Assembly: GCF_021026375.1 (NCBI RefSeq)
Contig: NZ_JAJNDB010000002.1
Location: 248,001 to 312,000, forward strand
Direction: 5' to 3'
Source of the DNA: Actinomycetospora endophytica
Lineage (GTDB): Bacteria > Actinomycetota > Actinomycetes > Mycobacteriales > Pseudonocardiaceae
Length of the DNA: 64,000 bases
Made by a program: the position numbers and the translations under genes. This document shows positions 15,636 to 25,455 of the stretch, in pieces. Within the stretch, counting starts at the first letter, position 1. Each line of letters begins with the position of its first letter. Below the pieces are notes generated by a model, which worked only from the letters and a program-made list of their open reading frames with translations, had not been told where the DNA came from and ran no database searches.

Positions 15636-16349
15636 ATGACGGGTCCCGGGGCGTCCGGCGCCTCCCGCTTGCGCATCGCGGGCGTCGCGCTGCTCGGCGT
15701 GGCAGCCATCGCCGCCGTCGTGGGACTGATCAGTCTCGGCGGACAGGGCACCTCGAGCGCGCCGGCCGCGTCGCCGTCCTCGGTGTCGCCCGCGCCCGGC
15801 GTCGGGCCGAACGGGGCTCCGCCCGCGGGCGGCCCCGCCCCCGCACCACCCGCCGGTACGGGCGCCGGCGGGACGGGTGCCGAGGCCGGCGCACCGACCG
15901 CGGGCGCCGCCCCGCCGGTCACCGGCGCGCTGCCGCCCGTGGCCGCGGCGCCGCCGATCGTGCCCGGCGGCGGGTCGGGCGGTTCCGGTGGTTCGGGGGC
16001 CTCCGGGGGCGGCGGCTCCGGAGGCGGTGGCGGCACGTCCGCGTTCGCCGGCGTGCCGGTCCGCGTCTACAACAACTCGATGATCGTCGGGCTTGCCGAG
16101 AAGGCGGGCGACCAGATGAAGGCGCGCGGCATCGACGTCGTCGAGACCGGCAACTACGCGCAGGGCGTCATCCCGGTCAGCACCGCCTACTACCGGCCCG
16201 GGACCAACGAGGAGGGCGCCGCGAACGCCGTCGCCGCGATGTTCGGGCTGCAGACCCAGCCCCGCTTCCCGGGGATCGCGAACGCCTCGCCCGGCGTCAT
16301 CGTCATCGCGACCAACAACTGGGGCCAGAACGCCCAGAAGGGCTCCTAG
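15636..16349 (+). CDS. Membrane-anchored LytR_C domain protein
   Basis: 237 residues. A single transmembrane helix at about 12-34 (IAGVALLGVAAIAAVVGLIS) follows a short basic N-terminus. Then comes a long Ala/Pro/Gly-rich linker to about residue 130, and a C-terminal LytR_C domain (VPVRVYNNSMIVGLAEKAGD, with VSTAYYRPGTNEEGA further on). LytR_C modules accompany LCP cell-wall ligases or occur alone like Rv0431. An extracytoplasmic role at the cell wall is likely. The stop codon TAG at 16347-16349 interlocks with the stop of the convergent AAA gene through a shared CTAG. Confidence 0.88.
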   Translation: MTGPGASGASRLRIAGVALLGVAAIAAVVGLISLGGQGTSSAPAASPSSVSPAPGVGPNGAPPAGGPAPAPPAGTGAGGTGAEAGAPTAGAAPPVTGALPPVAAAPPIVPGGGSGGSGGSGASGGGGSGGGGGTSAFAGVPVRVYNNSMIVGLAEKAGDQMKARGIDVVETGNYAQGVIPVSTAYYRPGTNEEGAANAVAAMFGLQTQPRFPGIANASPGVIVIATNNWGQNAQKGS

Positions 16350-18649
16350 CCCCGGTTCGCGTACGCCTCCAGGTCGGCGAGCTGGCGCGGGTCCAGCGAC
16401 GGCCGCACGACGGTCCGCGCGGTGGCGAACTGCGCGGCCGTGACCTCGGTCGAGTCCAGCGAGGCCCGCATCGCGGTGAGCGCCGCCTCCCGGACCAGCG
16501 CCGAGCAGTCGGCCGCGGAGTAGCCCTCGAGGTCGCGCGCGAGGGCCTCCAGATCCACGTCGGCGGCCAGCGGCGTCGCCTTCGACGCGGCGCGCAGGAT
16601 CTCCGTGCGGGCCTCGGCGTCGGGCGGTGGCACGTAGATCTGGCGCTCCAGCCGGCCGGGCCGCAGCAGCGCGGGGTCGATGAGCTCCGGCCGGTTGGTC
16701 GCGCCGAGCACCACGACGTCGCGCAGCGGCTGCGCCCCGTCCAGCTCGGTGAGCAGCGCCGCGACCACGCGGTCGGCCACCCCGGCGTCGGTCGACCCGC
16801 CCCGCCGCGGCGCCAGCGCGTCCACCTCGTCGAGGAACACCAGGGCGGGCGCGGCGTCGGCGGCGCGGCGGAACAGCTCGCGGACCGCCCGCTCGGACTC
16901 GCCGACGTACTTGTCGAGCAGCTCCGCGCCCTTGACGACGAACACGTTGAGCCGGCCGGTCCCGGCCAGCGCCCGCATGAGGAAGGTCTTCCCGCCGCCG
17001 GGGGGCCCGTAGAGCAGGACCCCGCGCGGCGGTTCCACCCCGAGCCGGGCGAACGAGTCCGGGTAGGTCAGCGGCCAGAGGACGGTCTCGGTGAGCGCCT
17101 GCTTCGTCTCGACCATGTCGCCGACGTCGTCGAGGGTCAGCCCGCCGGAGTGCAGCGTCTGCGAGCCCGACGCCGACAGCGCGACCGGGCGCACCGAGGC
17201 GACCGCGCCGAGCAGGTCGTCCTGGCACAGCCGGAGCTCGTCGTCGGCGTCCCGGCCCCGCAGCGCCGCCTGGACGGCCGCCTCGCGGCGCAGCGCGACG
17301 AGGTCGGCGGCGACGAAGCCCGGGGTGCGGGTCCCGACGACGCCGAGGTCGACGTCGCCCGCGAGCGGCACCTCCCGCAGCAGCACGCGCAGCAGCTCGG
17401 CGCGGTCCCGGTCGTCGGGAGCGGCCAGGCCGAGCTCGCGGTCGACGAGATCGGGGGCACGCAGCCGCGGGTCGACCGACTCGGGCCCCTGCGCGGTGGC
17501 CACCAGCGCGACCCGCCCGGTGGCCACGACCGCGCGCAGCTCGTCGAGCACGACGGTCGCCAGCGGCGGCGGGGTCGACGCGGGCAGCAGGCTCTCGACG
17601 TCGGGTACCAGCAGCACCGCGCGGTGGTCACCGGTCGCGGCCTCCCGGGCCCGCCGGATCGCCGTCCGCACGCGCTCCGCGGCGGCGCCCGCCTCGAGCG
17701 CGGCGGCCGCGGGGGCGTCGAGCGTGACCAGGCGCGCCTCCGCCTCGGCCGCGACCGCGCGCACCAGCGTCGTGCGCCCGACCCCCTCGGGCCCGACGAC
17801 GAGCACCCCAAGCCGCGGGGCGGCGCCGAGCCGGGTCAGCAGTTCGGGGCGGTGGAAGACCAGGTCGAACCACTCGCGCAGGCGGCGCGCCGCGTCCTGG
17901 TGGCCGACGAGGTCGGTCACCGCGGGCGGGGCAGGCTCCGGAGCCGCGGCGGGCACCACCTCGGCGACCGGGGCCGCCGCGACGGGCGCGGCCGCCGGGG
18001 CTCCCGCGAAGAACCCCGCCGGCGTCGACCACCCGACGTCGTTGCCGCTCTCGGCCGCCGCGCCGGTCCGCGGACCGCCCTGCCAGGCCACCACCGTGCT
18101 GGGGCCCACGGCGTAGGCGCTGCCCTGCTCGGGCTCCGCGGTGACGACGGTGACCAGCTCGGTCGTCCACGTGCCGCCCAGCTCGGCGGAGAGCCGGGTC
18201 CGGGTGCCGACGGCGTCCGCCCCGGGAACGGGGGCGAGGTCCTGGGGGAGCAGCGAGACGGTGTCGCCGGGCGCGAGGACCTTGCCGGTCAGGGCCAGGC
18301 GCACGGTCTCCGGGGCCACGGCGGTGGACGCGAGCCGGGAGCCCGCCACGGTGATGGTGCGCGCCGCCGTCACCGTCACCGGCTCGACGGCCACGGCGGT
18401 GCCGGCGACGATCCCGGCGTTGACCATCGCGGTCTCGTCCAGGGTGGCCGTGCCCGGCGAGACGGGGACGGTGGCCGGCGCGGCGAGGGCGACGGTCGCG
18501 CGGGTGCCGACGACCCGGACCGCGTCCCACGCGGCCAGGCCGAGCGCCGCGAGCACCTCGCCGTGCAGCCGGACCACGCCGCGGCGGGCGTCGGCGGCCG
18601 AGGTCGAGAGCTGGGCGGTCAGCGTGACCTGCGGGACCGCCTCGGTCAC
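16346..18649 (-). CDS. CDC48/VAT-type double AAA+ ATPase
   Basis: 767 residues with a CDC48-N-like beta-rich domain (1 to about 190), an Ala/Pro linker, and two AAA+ modules. The second module (Walker A GPPGGGKTFL near residue 546, Walker B ALVFLDEVDAL, arginine fingers in LLRPGRLERQIYVP) is canonical. The first is degenerate: its Walker A reads GPEGVGRTT near residue 285, with Arg in place of the catalytic Lys, and its Walker B lacks the usual Glu (LLVPDVESL). It is the Rv0435c-type ATPase, placed as there next to pssA and psd. The start is GTG at 18649, overlapping the pssA stop. Substrates are unknown; remodelling or unfolding of proteins is inferred. Confidence 0.93.
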   Translation of the reverse strand: MTEAVPQVTLTAQLSTSAADARRGVVRLHGEVLAALGLAAWDAVRVVGTRATVALAAPATVPVSPGTATLDETAMVNAGIVAGTAVAVEPVTVTAARTITVAGSRLASTAVAPETVRLALTGKVLAPGDTVSLLPQDLAPVPGADAVGTRTRLSAELGGTWTTELVTVVTAEPEQGSAYAVGPSTVVAWQGGPRTGAAAESGNDVGWSTPAGFFAGAPAAAPVAAAPVAEVVPAAAPEPAPPAVTDLVGHQDAARRLREWFDLVFHRPELLTRLGAAPRLGVLVVGPEGVGRTTLVRAVAAEAEARLVTLDAPAAAALEAGAAAERVRTAIRRAREAATGDHRAVLLVPDVESLLPASTPPPLATVVLDELRAVVATGRVALVATAQGPESVDPRLRAPDLVDRELGLAAPDDRDRAELLRVLLREVPLAGDVDLGVVGTRTPGFVAADLVALRREAAVQAALRGRDADDELRLCQDDLLGAVASVRPVALSASGSQTLHSGGLTLDDVGDMVETKQALTETVLWPLTYPDSFARLGVEPPRGVLLYGPPGGGKTFLMRALAGTGRLNVFVVKGAELLDKYVGESERAVRELFRRAADAAPALVFLDEVDALAPRRGGSTDAGVADRVVAALLTELDGAQPLRDVVVLGATNRPELIDPALLRPGRLERQIYVPPPDAEARTEILRAASKATPLAADVDLEALARDLEGYSAADCSALVREAALTAMRASLDSTEVTAAQFATARTVVRPSLDPRQLADLEAYANRG

Positions 18650-19653
18650 GGCCGGTCCTGGTTCGGGCGCTCCGGGTTCGGGCGGTCCTGGCCACGGCGG
18701 TTCGGGCCCCGCCGGCCGGAGCCCCGCATCCCGAGCCGTCGCGAGCCGGGGTTCCCGACGCGGTCCCGGTTCATCGTCCGACGACCGGCCCGGGCGGCCG
18801 CACCGGCGACCCGGCGCGGCAGCGGACGGCGCGGCGGCAGGAGCCCGAGACGACGGTGGGCCCGGCGGACCGCGCGGCGCTGGCGCGGCGGCACGTGCCA
18901 GACCTCCGGGTGCCGTTCCAGCCAGCGGTAGCGGTAGACGGCGTAGGGGATGTGCGCCAGGTAGAGCAGGATCGCGACCGGGTAGAGCGCGAACGGCACC
19001 ACGACGACGGCCGCCGCGACCAGCGCGACCAGCACCAGCGCCGGCGCCACGGCTGACGGCGGCACCCGGACGCTCTTCAGCGACGACGTCGGGATCCGGG
19101 AGATCATCAGCCCGGCCGAGAACACCGTCCAGATCGCCACGGTCACCGGGGCCGACCACCAGCCGGGGCCGAGCAGCAGCTCCGTCGCCAGCGGGGTCAG
19201 CGCGACCAGCGCCCCCGCGGGCGACGGCACGCCGACGAAGAACTCCCCGGCGAACGGTGGCGCCTCGGCGTCGTCGGAGAGCGTGTTGAAGCGCGCGAGC
19301 CGCAGCGCCGTCGACACGACGAGGACGAGCGCCACCACCCAGCCGACCCGCAGGTCGTGCAGCGACCACAGGAAGAGGATCAGCGCGGGCGAGACGCCGA
19401 ACGAGATGCAGTCCGACAGCGAGTCGAGCTCGGCGCCGATGCGGCTGGTGGCGTCGAGGAGCCGGGCCAGGCGGCCGTCGAGGGCGTCGAACACCCCGGC
19501 CAGCGCGATGGCGGCGACCGCGGCCACGAAGTTGCCGCCCAGCATGAACTGCACGCCCGACAGCCCCGAGCACATGGCCAGGACGGTGACGGCGTTGGGC
19601 AGCAGCCGGACGCCGGGCGCGGTGGTCGCGGGCACGGCGTCAGCCTCCGTCAC
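18646..19653 (-). CDS. pssA: CDP-diacylglycerol-serine O-phosphatidyltransferase
   Basis: 335 residues. The CDP-alcohol phosphotransferase signature is intact: DALDGRLARLLDATSRIGAE followed by LDSLSD (D-G-x2-A-R-x8-G-x3-D-x3-D). Multiple transmembrane helices surround it, including LLPNAVTVLAMCSGL at the N-terminus. It makes phosphatidylserine for the adjacent decarboxylase. The C-terminal ~90 residues form an Arg/Pro-rich cytoplasmic tail not needed for catalysis and longer than usual. The start is GTG at 19653, 14 bp inside the psd 3' end; an in-frame ATG at 19758 lies deeper in psd and is rejected. Same order as Rv0436c-Rv0437c. Confidence 0.94.
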   Translation of the reverse strand: MTEADAVPATTAPGVRLLPNAVTVLAMCSGLSGVQFMLGGNFVAAVAAIALAGVFDALDGRLARLLDATSRIGAELDSLSDCISFGVSPALILFLWSLHDLRVGWVVALVLVVSTALRLARFNTLSDDAEAPPFAGEFFVGVPSPAGALVALTPLATELLLGPGWWSAPVTVAIWTVFSAGLMISRIPTSSLKSVRVPPSAVAPALVLVALVAAAVVVVPFALYPVAILLYLAHIPYAVYRYRWLERHPEVWHVPPRQRRAVRRAHRRLGLLPPRRPLPRRVAGAAARAGRRTMNRDRVGNPGSRRLGMRGSGRRGPNRRGQDRPNPERPNQDRP

Positions 19654-20434
19654 GGGGCGCCGTCGGCGGGAGGGTCGCGAGCACGGTCTCCGCGCCCACG
19701 GTGCGCTGCCCGGGCTCGACGCCGATCTCGGCGCCGGGCGGCAGCAGCAGGTCGACACGGGAACCGAAACGGATCAGCCCGTAGGTCTCGCCGGCCGCGA
19801 CCTCGTCGCCGGGAGCGGCGTCGCACACGATCCGGCGGGCCACCAGACCGGCGATCTGCACGACGGCGAGGTCGCGCCCCGCGGTGTCGCGCAGCCACAG
19901 CGAGGTACGGGAGTTGGCCTCGCTGGCCTCGGGCAGGTCCGCCGAGACGAACGTGCCGGGCCGGTGCTCGACGGCGAGGACCTGGCCGTCGGTGGGCACG
20001 CGCTGGACGTGCACGTCGTAGACGGACAGGAAGGTGCTCACGCGGGGCCGCGGCCCGGCCGGGAAGCCCTTCGCGACGAGCTCGGGCGGCGCCTCGGCGT
20101 CCCCGACGACGTTCACGGTGCCGTCGGCGGGGGCGACCGCGATGTCGGCGCGGCGCGGCGTCGCCCGGTGCGGGGCCCGGAAGAACGCGGCGACGGCGGC
20201 CGTCGTCAGGACGGCGCCGAACGTGCCGCGGCCACGCACGGCGCGGACGGCGAGAGCGCCCGCGGCGACGGCGCCGATGACGGGCCGCCCGCCCGGGTGC
20301 AGCGGCGGGAGCGTCTCGCGCACCAGGTCGGCGGCGTGGAGGACGGGATGGCGTCGGGGCGCGGGCAGGTGGTCCCGGGCAGTGGCGCCGGGATCACCGG
20401 GCGCGGGTGCGGGGGAGCGGTCGGACGCGACCAT
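19640..20434 (-). CDS. psd: Phosphatidylserine decarboxylase proenzyme
   Basis: 264 residues, PSD-A type. The self-cleavage site RFGSRVDLLLP lies near residue 228: GS is the cleavage point that generates the pyruvoyl group. Also visible are the conserved VAPADGTV and the catalytic-pocket histidine segment STFLSVYDVHVQRVP. Two hydrophobic helices near residues 50-90 are membrane-associated. It converts phosphatidylserine to phosphatidylethanolamine and overlaps pssA, forming the phospholipid operon psd-pssA-AAA. The start is ATG at 20434. Confidence 0.95.
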   Translation of the reverse strand: MVASDRSPAPAPGDPGATARDHLPAPRRHPVLHAADLVRETLPPLHPGGRPVIGAVAAGALAVRAVRGRGTFGAVLTTAAVAAFFRAPHRATPRRADIAVAPADGTVNVVGDAEAPPELVAKGFPAGPRPRVSTFLSVYDVHVQRVPTDGQVLAVEHRPGTFVSADLPEASEANSRTSLWLRDTAGRDLAVVQIAGLVARRIVCDAAPGDEVAAGETYGLIRFGSRVDLLLPPGAEIGVEPGQRTVGAETVLATLPPTAPRDGG

Positions 20435-20852
20435 CGGTATGGGGATCCCTGGCGTCGAGGTGCGGACAGGGCGAACCTATCGGGCGGCGCGGAGGAACGG
20501 CGCAGCGGAACGCGGGTACGACGTCCGCGTCGGTGATGACGACCGGGTTTCTGACGAGGAGGTGCCGGGGCCGCCATCCCCCGAGACGGCGACCCCGGCG
20601 TGAACCGCTCGTCCGCTCCCCAGCGACAAGCGGTTGGTCCTGGGCGATCGTCACTCGATCGCTGCTCGGACTACCCCGGTCGAACTCGTCGGCGTCCCCG
20701 CCATGAGAGTTCTCACACATGGTGCCCGATCTTCATCGGGACTCCAAGGGCGATTCCCTCGGACAGCCCATCAGGAGCACTCGTCCGGCGGCTCGACGGC
20801 GGGCTCGTGTGCAGGCCGCAGCCGCAGGAACGGTTCAGTCGGCAGGTATCGG
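20435..20852. other. 418-bp intergenic region between psd and moeA
   Basis: No convincing gene. It must hold the psd promoter and the moeA 3' end (both genes on the minus strand). A compact hairpin CCCGAT-CTTC-ATCGGG lies at 20725-20740, and a TGAGA-GT-TCTCA inverted repeat at about 20704-20715. A 108-codon open frame on the minus strand (20394-20720) starts beside that repeat but has Arg/Pro-rich composition, overlaps psd and resembles no family I know. Confidence 0.5.
20725..20740. terminator. Small hairpin between moeA and psd
   Basis: Perfect 6-bp stem CCCGAT/ATCGGG with a CTTC tetraloop, 113 bp past the moeA stop. Possible terminator; no U-tract. Confidence 0.35.
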
Positions 20853-22124
20853 TCACCGCACCGGATCGAGGAGCCAGACGTCCACCTCGGTGCCCGCGGC
20901 GACCTCGGTGACGTCCTCGCCGACCACGAACAGGCAGTCGGCGTGCGCGAGGGCGGCCAGCAGGTGCGACCCGGCCGCCCCGACCGGGCTCACCGTGCCG
21001 GTGACCGCGTCGAGGCGGCCCCGGCGGAGCTGGCGCCGCCCGGCCGGGGAGCGCAGCGACTCCGAGACCCGCGCCCGCACCCGGGGACGGTCCGGGTGCG
21101 GGTGGCCCCCGGCCGCGCGCAGCACCGGGCGGACGAACACCTCGAACGAGACCAGGGAGCTCACCGGGTTGCCGGGGAGGGTGACGACGGGGACGGAGTG
21201 CCCCGCGTGCTCGTAGCATCCGGCGCCCTGCGGCATGCCCGGCTGCATCGCCACCTTGACGAAGGCGACGCCCCGCGGGGCGAAGGCGTCCTTGACGACC
21301 TCGTACGCCCCGGCGCTCACCCCGCCGGAGGTGAGGACGAGGTCGGTGGGTTGCTCGAGTGCCGCGTCGAGGGTGGACAGGAACTCGGCGACGTCGTCCG
21401 GGACGAAGCGGAGCAGGCGCGCCTCGCCGCCCGCGTCGTCGACGGCCGCCGCGAGCATCGGGCCGTTCGACTCGTGGATCTGGCCGTGGCGCAGCGGCTC
21501 GCCGGGCGCGACGAGCTCGGAGCCGGTGGAGAGCACGAGCACCCGCGGGCGCCGGTGCACGACCAGCTCGGCCGCCCCGACCGCGGCGGCCAGCCCGATC
21601 TGGGCCGGGCCGAGCACGGTGCCGGCCGGGAGCACGAGCTCCCCGGCGGTGACGTCCTCGCCCGCCCCGCGCACGTTCTGCCCGGCGTCCACCGCCTTCT
21701 CGACGGTGACCGTCGCGCCCGGCAGCCCGCCGTCGGTCCACTCCACCTGGACGACGGCGTCGGCGCCCTCGGGCAGCGGCGCCCCGGTCATGATCCGGTG
21801 CGCGGTGCCCGGGGCGAGCGGCGGACCGTCGACGCGGCCCGCGGGGACGTCCTCCGGCACCGGCAGCGTGACCGGGAACCCGTGCAGGTCCGCGGCCCGC
21901 ACCGCGTAGCCGTCCATCGCCGAGTTCGCGAACGGCGGGAGGGCCAGGGGGGAGGAGAGGTCCGCGGCGAGGATCCGGTCGCGGGCGTCGGCGAGCCGGA
22001 CGGTCTCGCTGCCGGTGGCCGCGACCAGGCCCGCGACGGTCGCCGCGTGCTCCTCGACCGGGCGCATCGCGGCGGGGTCGCCGTGGTCGTGCCCGTGCCC
22101 CGTCGCCCGTCCGTCGTCGCCCAC
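20853..22124 (-). CDS. moeA: Molybdopterin molybdotransferase MoeA
   Basis: 423 residues. Domain order is typical: N-terminal region with LALPPFANSAMDGYAVRAAD, the MPT-binding domain with VLVLSTGSELVAPGEPLRHG, DLVLTSGGVSAGAYEVVKDA, FVKVAMQPGMPQGAG and LPGNPVSSLVSFEVF, then a C-terminal beta domain. It inserts molybdate into adenylylated molybdopterin. The GTG at 22124 gives a His/Gly-rich N-terminus; the internal Met at residue 20 (MRPVEEH) is an alternative start. The position next to psd and groEL2 matches moeA2 (Rv0438c). It is divergent from the kinase gene. Confidence 0.95.
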   Translation of the reverse strand: MGDDGRATGHGHDHGDPAAMRPVEEHAATVAGLVAATGSETVRLADARDRILAADLSSPLALPPFANSAMDGYAVRAADLHGFPVTLPVPEDVPAGRVDGPPLAPGTAHRIMTGAPLPEGADAVVQVEWTDGGLPGATVTVEKAVDAGQNVRGAGEDVTAGELVLPAGTVLGPAQIGLAAAVGAAELVVHRRPRVLVLSTGSELVAPGEPLRHGQIHESNGPMLAAAVDDAGGEARLLRFVPDDVAEFLSTLDAALEQPTDLVLTSGGVSAGAYEVVKDAFAPRGVAFVKVAMQPGMPQGAGCYEHAGHSVPVVTLPGNPVSSLVSFEVFVRPVLRAAGGHPHPDRPRVRARVSESLRSPAGRRQLRRGRLDAVTGTVSPVGAAGSHLLAALAHADCLFVVGEDVTEVAAGTEVDVWLLDPVR

Positions 22125-22201
22125 GGGGCCATCGTGCCCGGCCGGACACGGCGGGCCCGAGCGGACCCGTTCGCCGAGGTCCGACGACTACCCTCGGTGC
22201 C

Positions 22202-23506
22202 GTGTCGGTCCCCCCGTCTGACGGAGTGACACCGGCCGGAACCCGGTCGGTCGCCCCGGCGCGCCCGGAGGACCTCGGCGGGAGCTCGCTGGGCCGCTTC
22301 CGGGTGGAGTCGGTGATCGGCCGCGGTGGGATGAGCACCGTCTACCGGGCGACCGACACCCGCCTCGACCGCCGTGTGGCGCTCAAGGTGATCGACCCCG
22401 CGCTGGCGCTCGACGAGGAGTTCCGCGCCCGCTTCCTCGAGGAGGCCCGCAACACCTCGGCCGTCGACCACCCCCACGTCGTGCCGCTCTACGACGTCGA
22501 CCGCGCGCCCGGTCCCGGCGGCGAGGAACGGCTCTACATCGCGATGCGGTTCGTCGACGGCCGCGACCTCGCGTCGCTGATCGGCGGGCGGCCGCTCGCC
22601 CCGGAACGCGCGCTGCGGTTGCTCGACCAGGTGGCCGACGCGCTCGACGCCGTCCACGCCCACGGCCTGGTCCACCTCGACGTCAAGCCGGCGAACGTGC
22701 TGGTCGAGAGCCGGGGCGGGGCGGAGCACGCCTACCTCGCGGACTTCGGGCTCACCCACCGCGGCGCGACCGGCCACCGCACGCACGCCGGCGACTTCCT
22801 CGGCTCGCCCACCTACGCCGCGCCCGAGCACCTGCGCGGCGAGCCGGTCGACGCCCGTACCGACCTCTACTCGCTGGGCTGTGTGCTGTTCACCTGCCTG
22901 GCGGGCCGGGCGCCCTACCGGGGCACGGTCACCGAGGTGATCGACGCGCACCTGGCCGGGGAGGTGCCGGTGCTGCGGGGTCCTCCGACGCCGGGTGCGG
23001 CGCCGCTCGGGCGCGAGGTGGACGACCTCATGCGCCGGGCCCTGGCCACCGACCCGGCCCGGCGGCCCGGCACCGCGCGGGAGCTGGTGGCCGGCGCCCG
23101 GACGGCCCTCGCGCGCCGGCCCCCGTCGCGGCCCGCCCCGCCGTCCCGCCCGGCGACCGGGCCCCCGCCGCCGCCGCCGTCGTCGCGTGAGGGGAGCCCG
23201 CCGCCGCCGCGCGAGGGGAACCCTCGCGCCGATGGAGCGACCGAATCCTCCCCTCGCGGTGCGGCCGGGGCGCGTCCGCCGACGGGCCCGATCACCCGCC
23301 CGGCGACCGGGCCCGTGCCACGAACCCCGGCCGCTGCTCCCGCGGCGCCCGGCGCGCCGCCCCGCCGCGTTCAGGCGCCGGCGGCGCCGGCCGATCTCGG
23401 GGCGTTCGGTCCCGGCGGCGGCCCGCGGCGCCCCGTCGTCGCGCTCGTGGTGGCGGGCGCGGTCGTCGTCGTGCTCGTCGTCGTGCTGGTCCTGGCGCTG
23501 ACCTGA
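22202..23506 (+). CDS. Membrane-anchored Ser/Thr protein kinase (non-RD)
   Basis: 434 residues. The kinase domain spans about 32-300: glycine loop IGRGGMSTVYRA, Lys62 in VALKVI, catalytic loop HLDVKPANVL (Asp160, Lys162), DFG at 181 and the activation segment ending SPTYAAPEHL. The residue before the catalytic Asp is Leu instead of the usual Arg, which makes it a non-RD kinase and suggests it does not depend on activation-loop phosphorylation in the usual way. A Pro/Arg-rich linker follows, and a single C-terminal helix (VVALVVAGAVVVVLVVVLVL) ends almost at the last residue. There are no PASTA or other extracellular sensor domains. GTG start. It sits directly upstream of groEL2. Confidence 0.93.
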   Translation: MSVPPSDGVTPAGTRSVAPARPEDLGGSSLGRFRVESVIGRGGMSTVYRATDTRLDRRVALKVIDPALALDEEFRARFLEEARNTSAVDHPHVVPLYDVDRAPGPGGEERLYIAMRFVDGRDLASLIGGRPLAPERALRLLDQVADALDAVHAHGLVHLDVKPANVLVESRGGAEHAYLADFGLTHRGATGHRTHAGDFLGSPTYAAPEHLRGEPVDARTDLYSLGCVLFTCLAGRAPYRGTVTEVIDAHLAGEVPVLRGPPTPGAAPLGREVDDLMRRALATDPARRPGTARELVAGARTALARRPPSRPAPPSRPATGPPPPPPSSREGSPPPPREGNPRADGATESSPRGAAGARPPTGPITRPATGPVPRTPAAAPAAPGAPPRRVQAPAAPADLGAFGPGGGPRRPVVALVVAGAVVVVLVVVLVLALT

Positions 23507-23536
23507 CCTCGCCGACACCCCGCCCGCCCTGAGTCG

Positions 23537-23563
23537 CTTGCACTCACCCCACCCGAGTGCCAG
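23537..23563. promoter_or_regulatory. CIRCE operator 1 (HrcA) upstream of groEL2
   Basis: CTTGCACTC, nine spacer bases, GAGTGCCAG: matches the CIRCE consensus TTAGCACTC-N9-GAGTGCTAA with the exact 9-nt spacing. It is the upstream member of a tandem pair. HrcA binds such sites to repress chaperonin genes. Confidence 0.9.
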
Positions 23564-23571
23564 ACTCGCGA

Positions 23572-25328
<1,757 letters not shown>

Positions 25329-25350
25329 GTCCCGCTTCCTGAACGTCGGA

Positions 25351-25380
25351 GGGCCGCATCCCCGCGCGGGGGTGCGGCCC
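25351..25380 (+). terminator. groEL2 terminator hairpin
   Basis: GGGCCGCATCCCC with its complement forms a 13-bp GC-rich stem with one mismatch-free GCGC loop, 23 nt after the stop and followed by TTCGTCGTGTTCG, a T-rich stretch for this genome. Confidence 0.88.
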
Positions 25381-25455
25381 TTCGTCGTGTTCGTTCCCTT
25401 TCGGCCGCCGAACGCCTACGGTGCGCGTCCAGGGGATGACCGTGAGGAGGCGCGC

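Noticed and set aside
20394..20720. 108-codon frame upstream of and overlapping psd
   Set aside because: Arg/Pro-rich, overlaps the psd start, no family resemblance; kept only as a remark in the intergenic entry.
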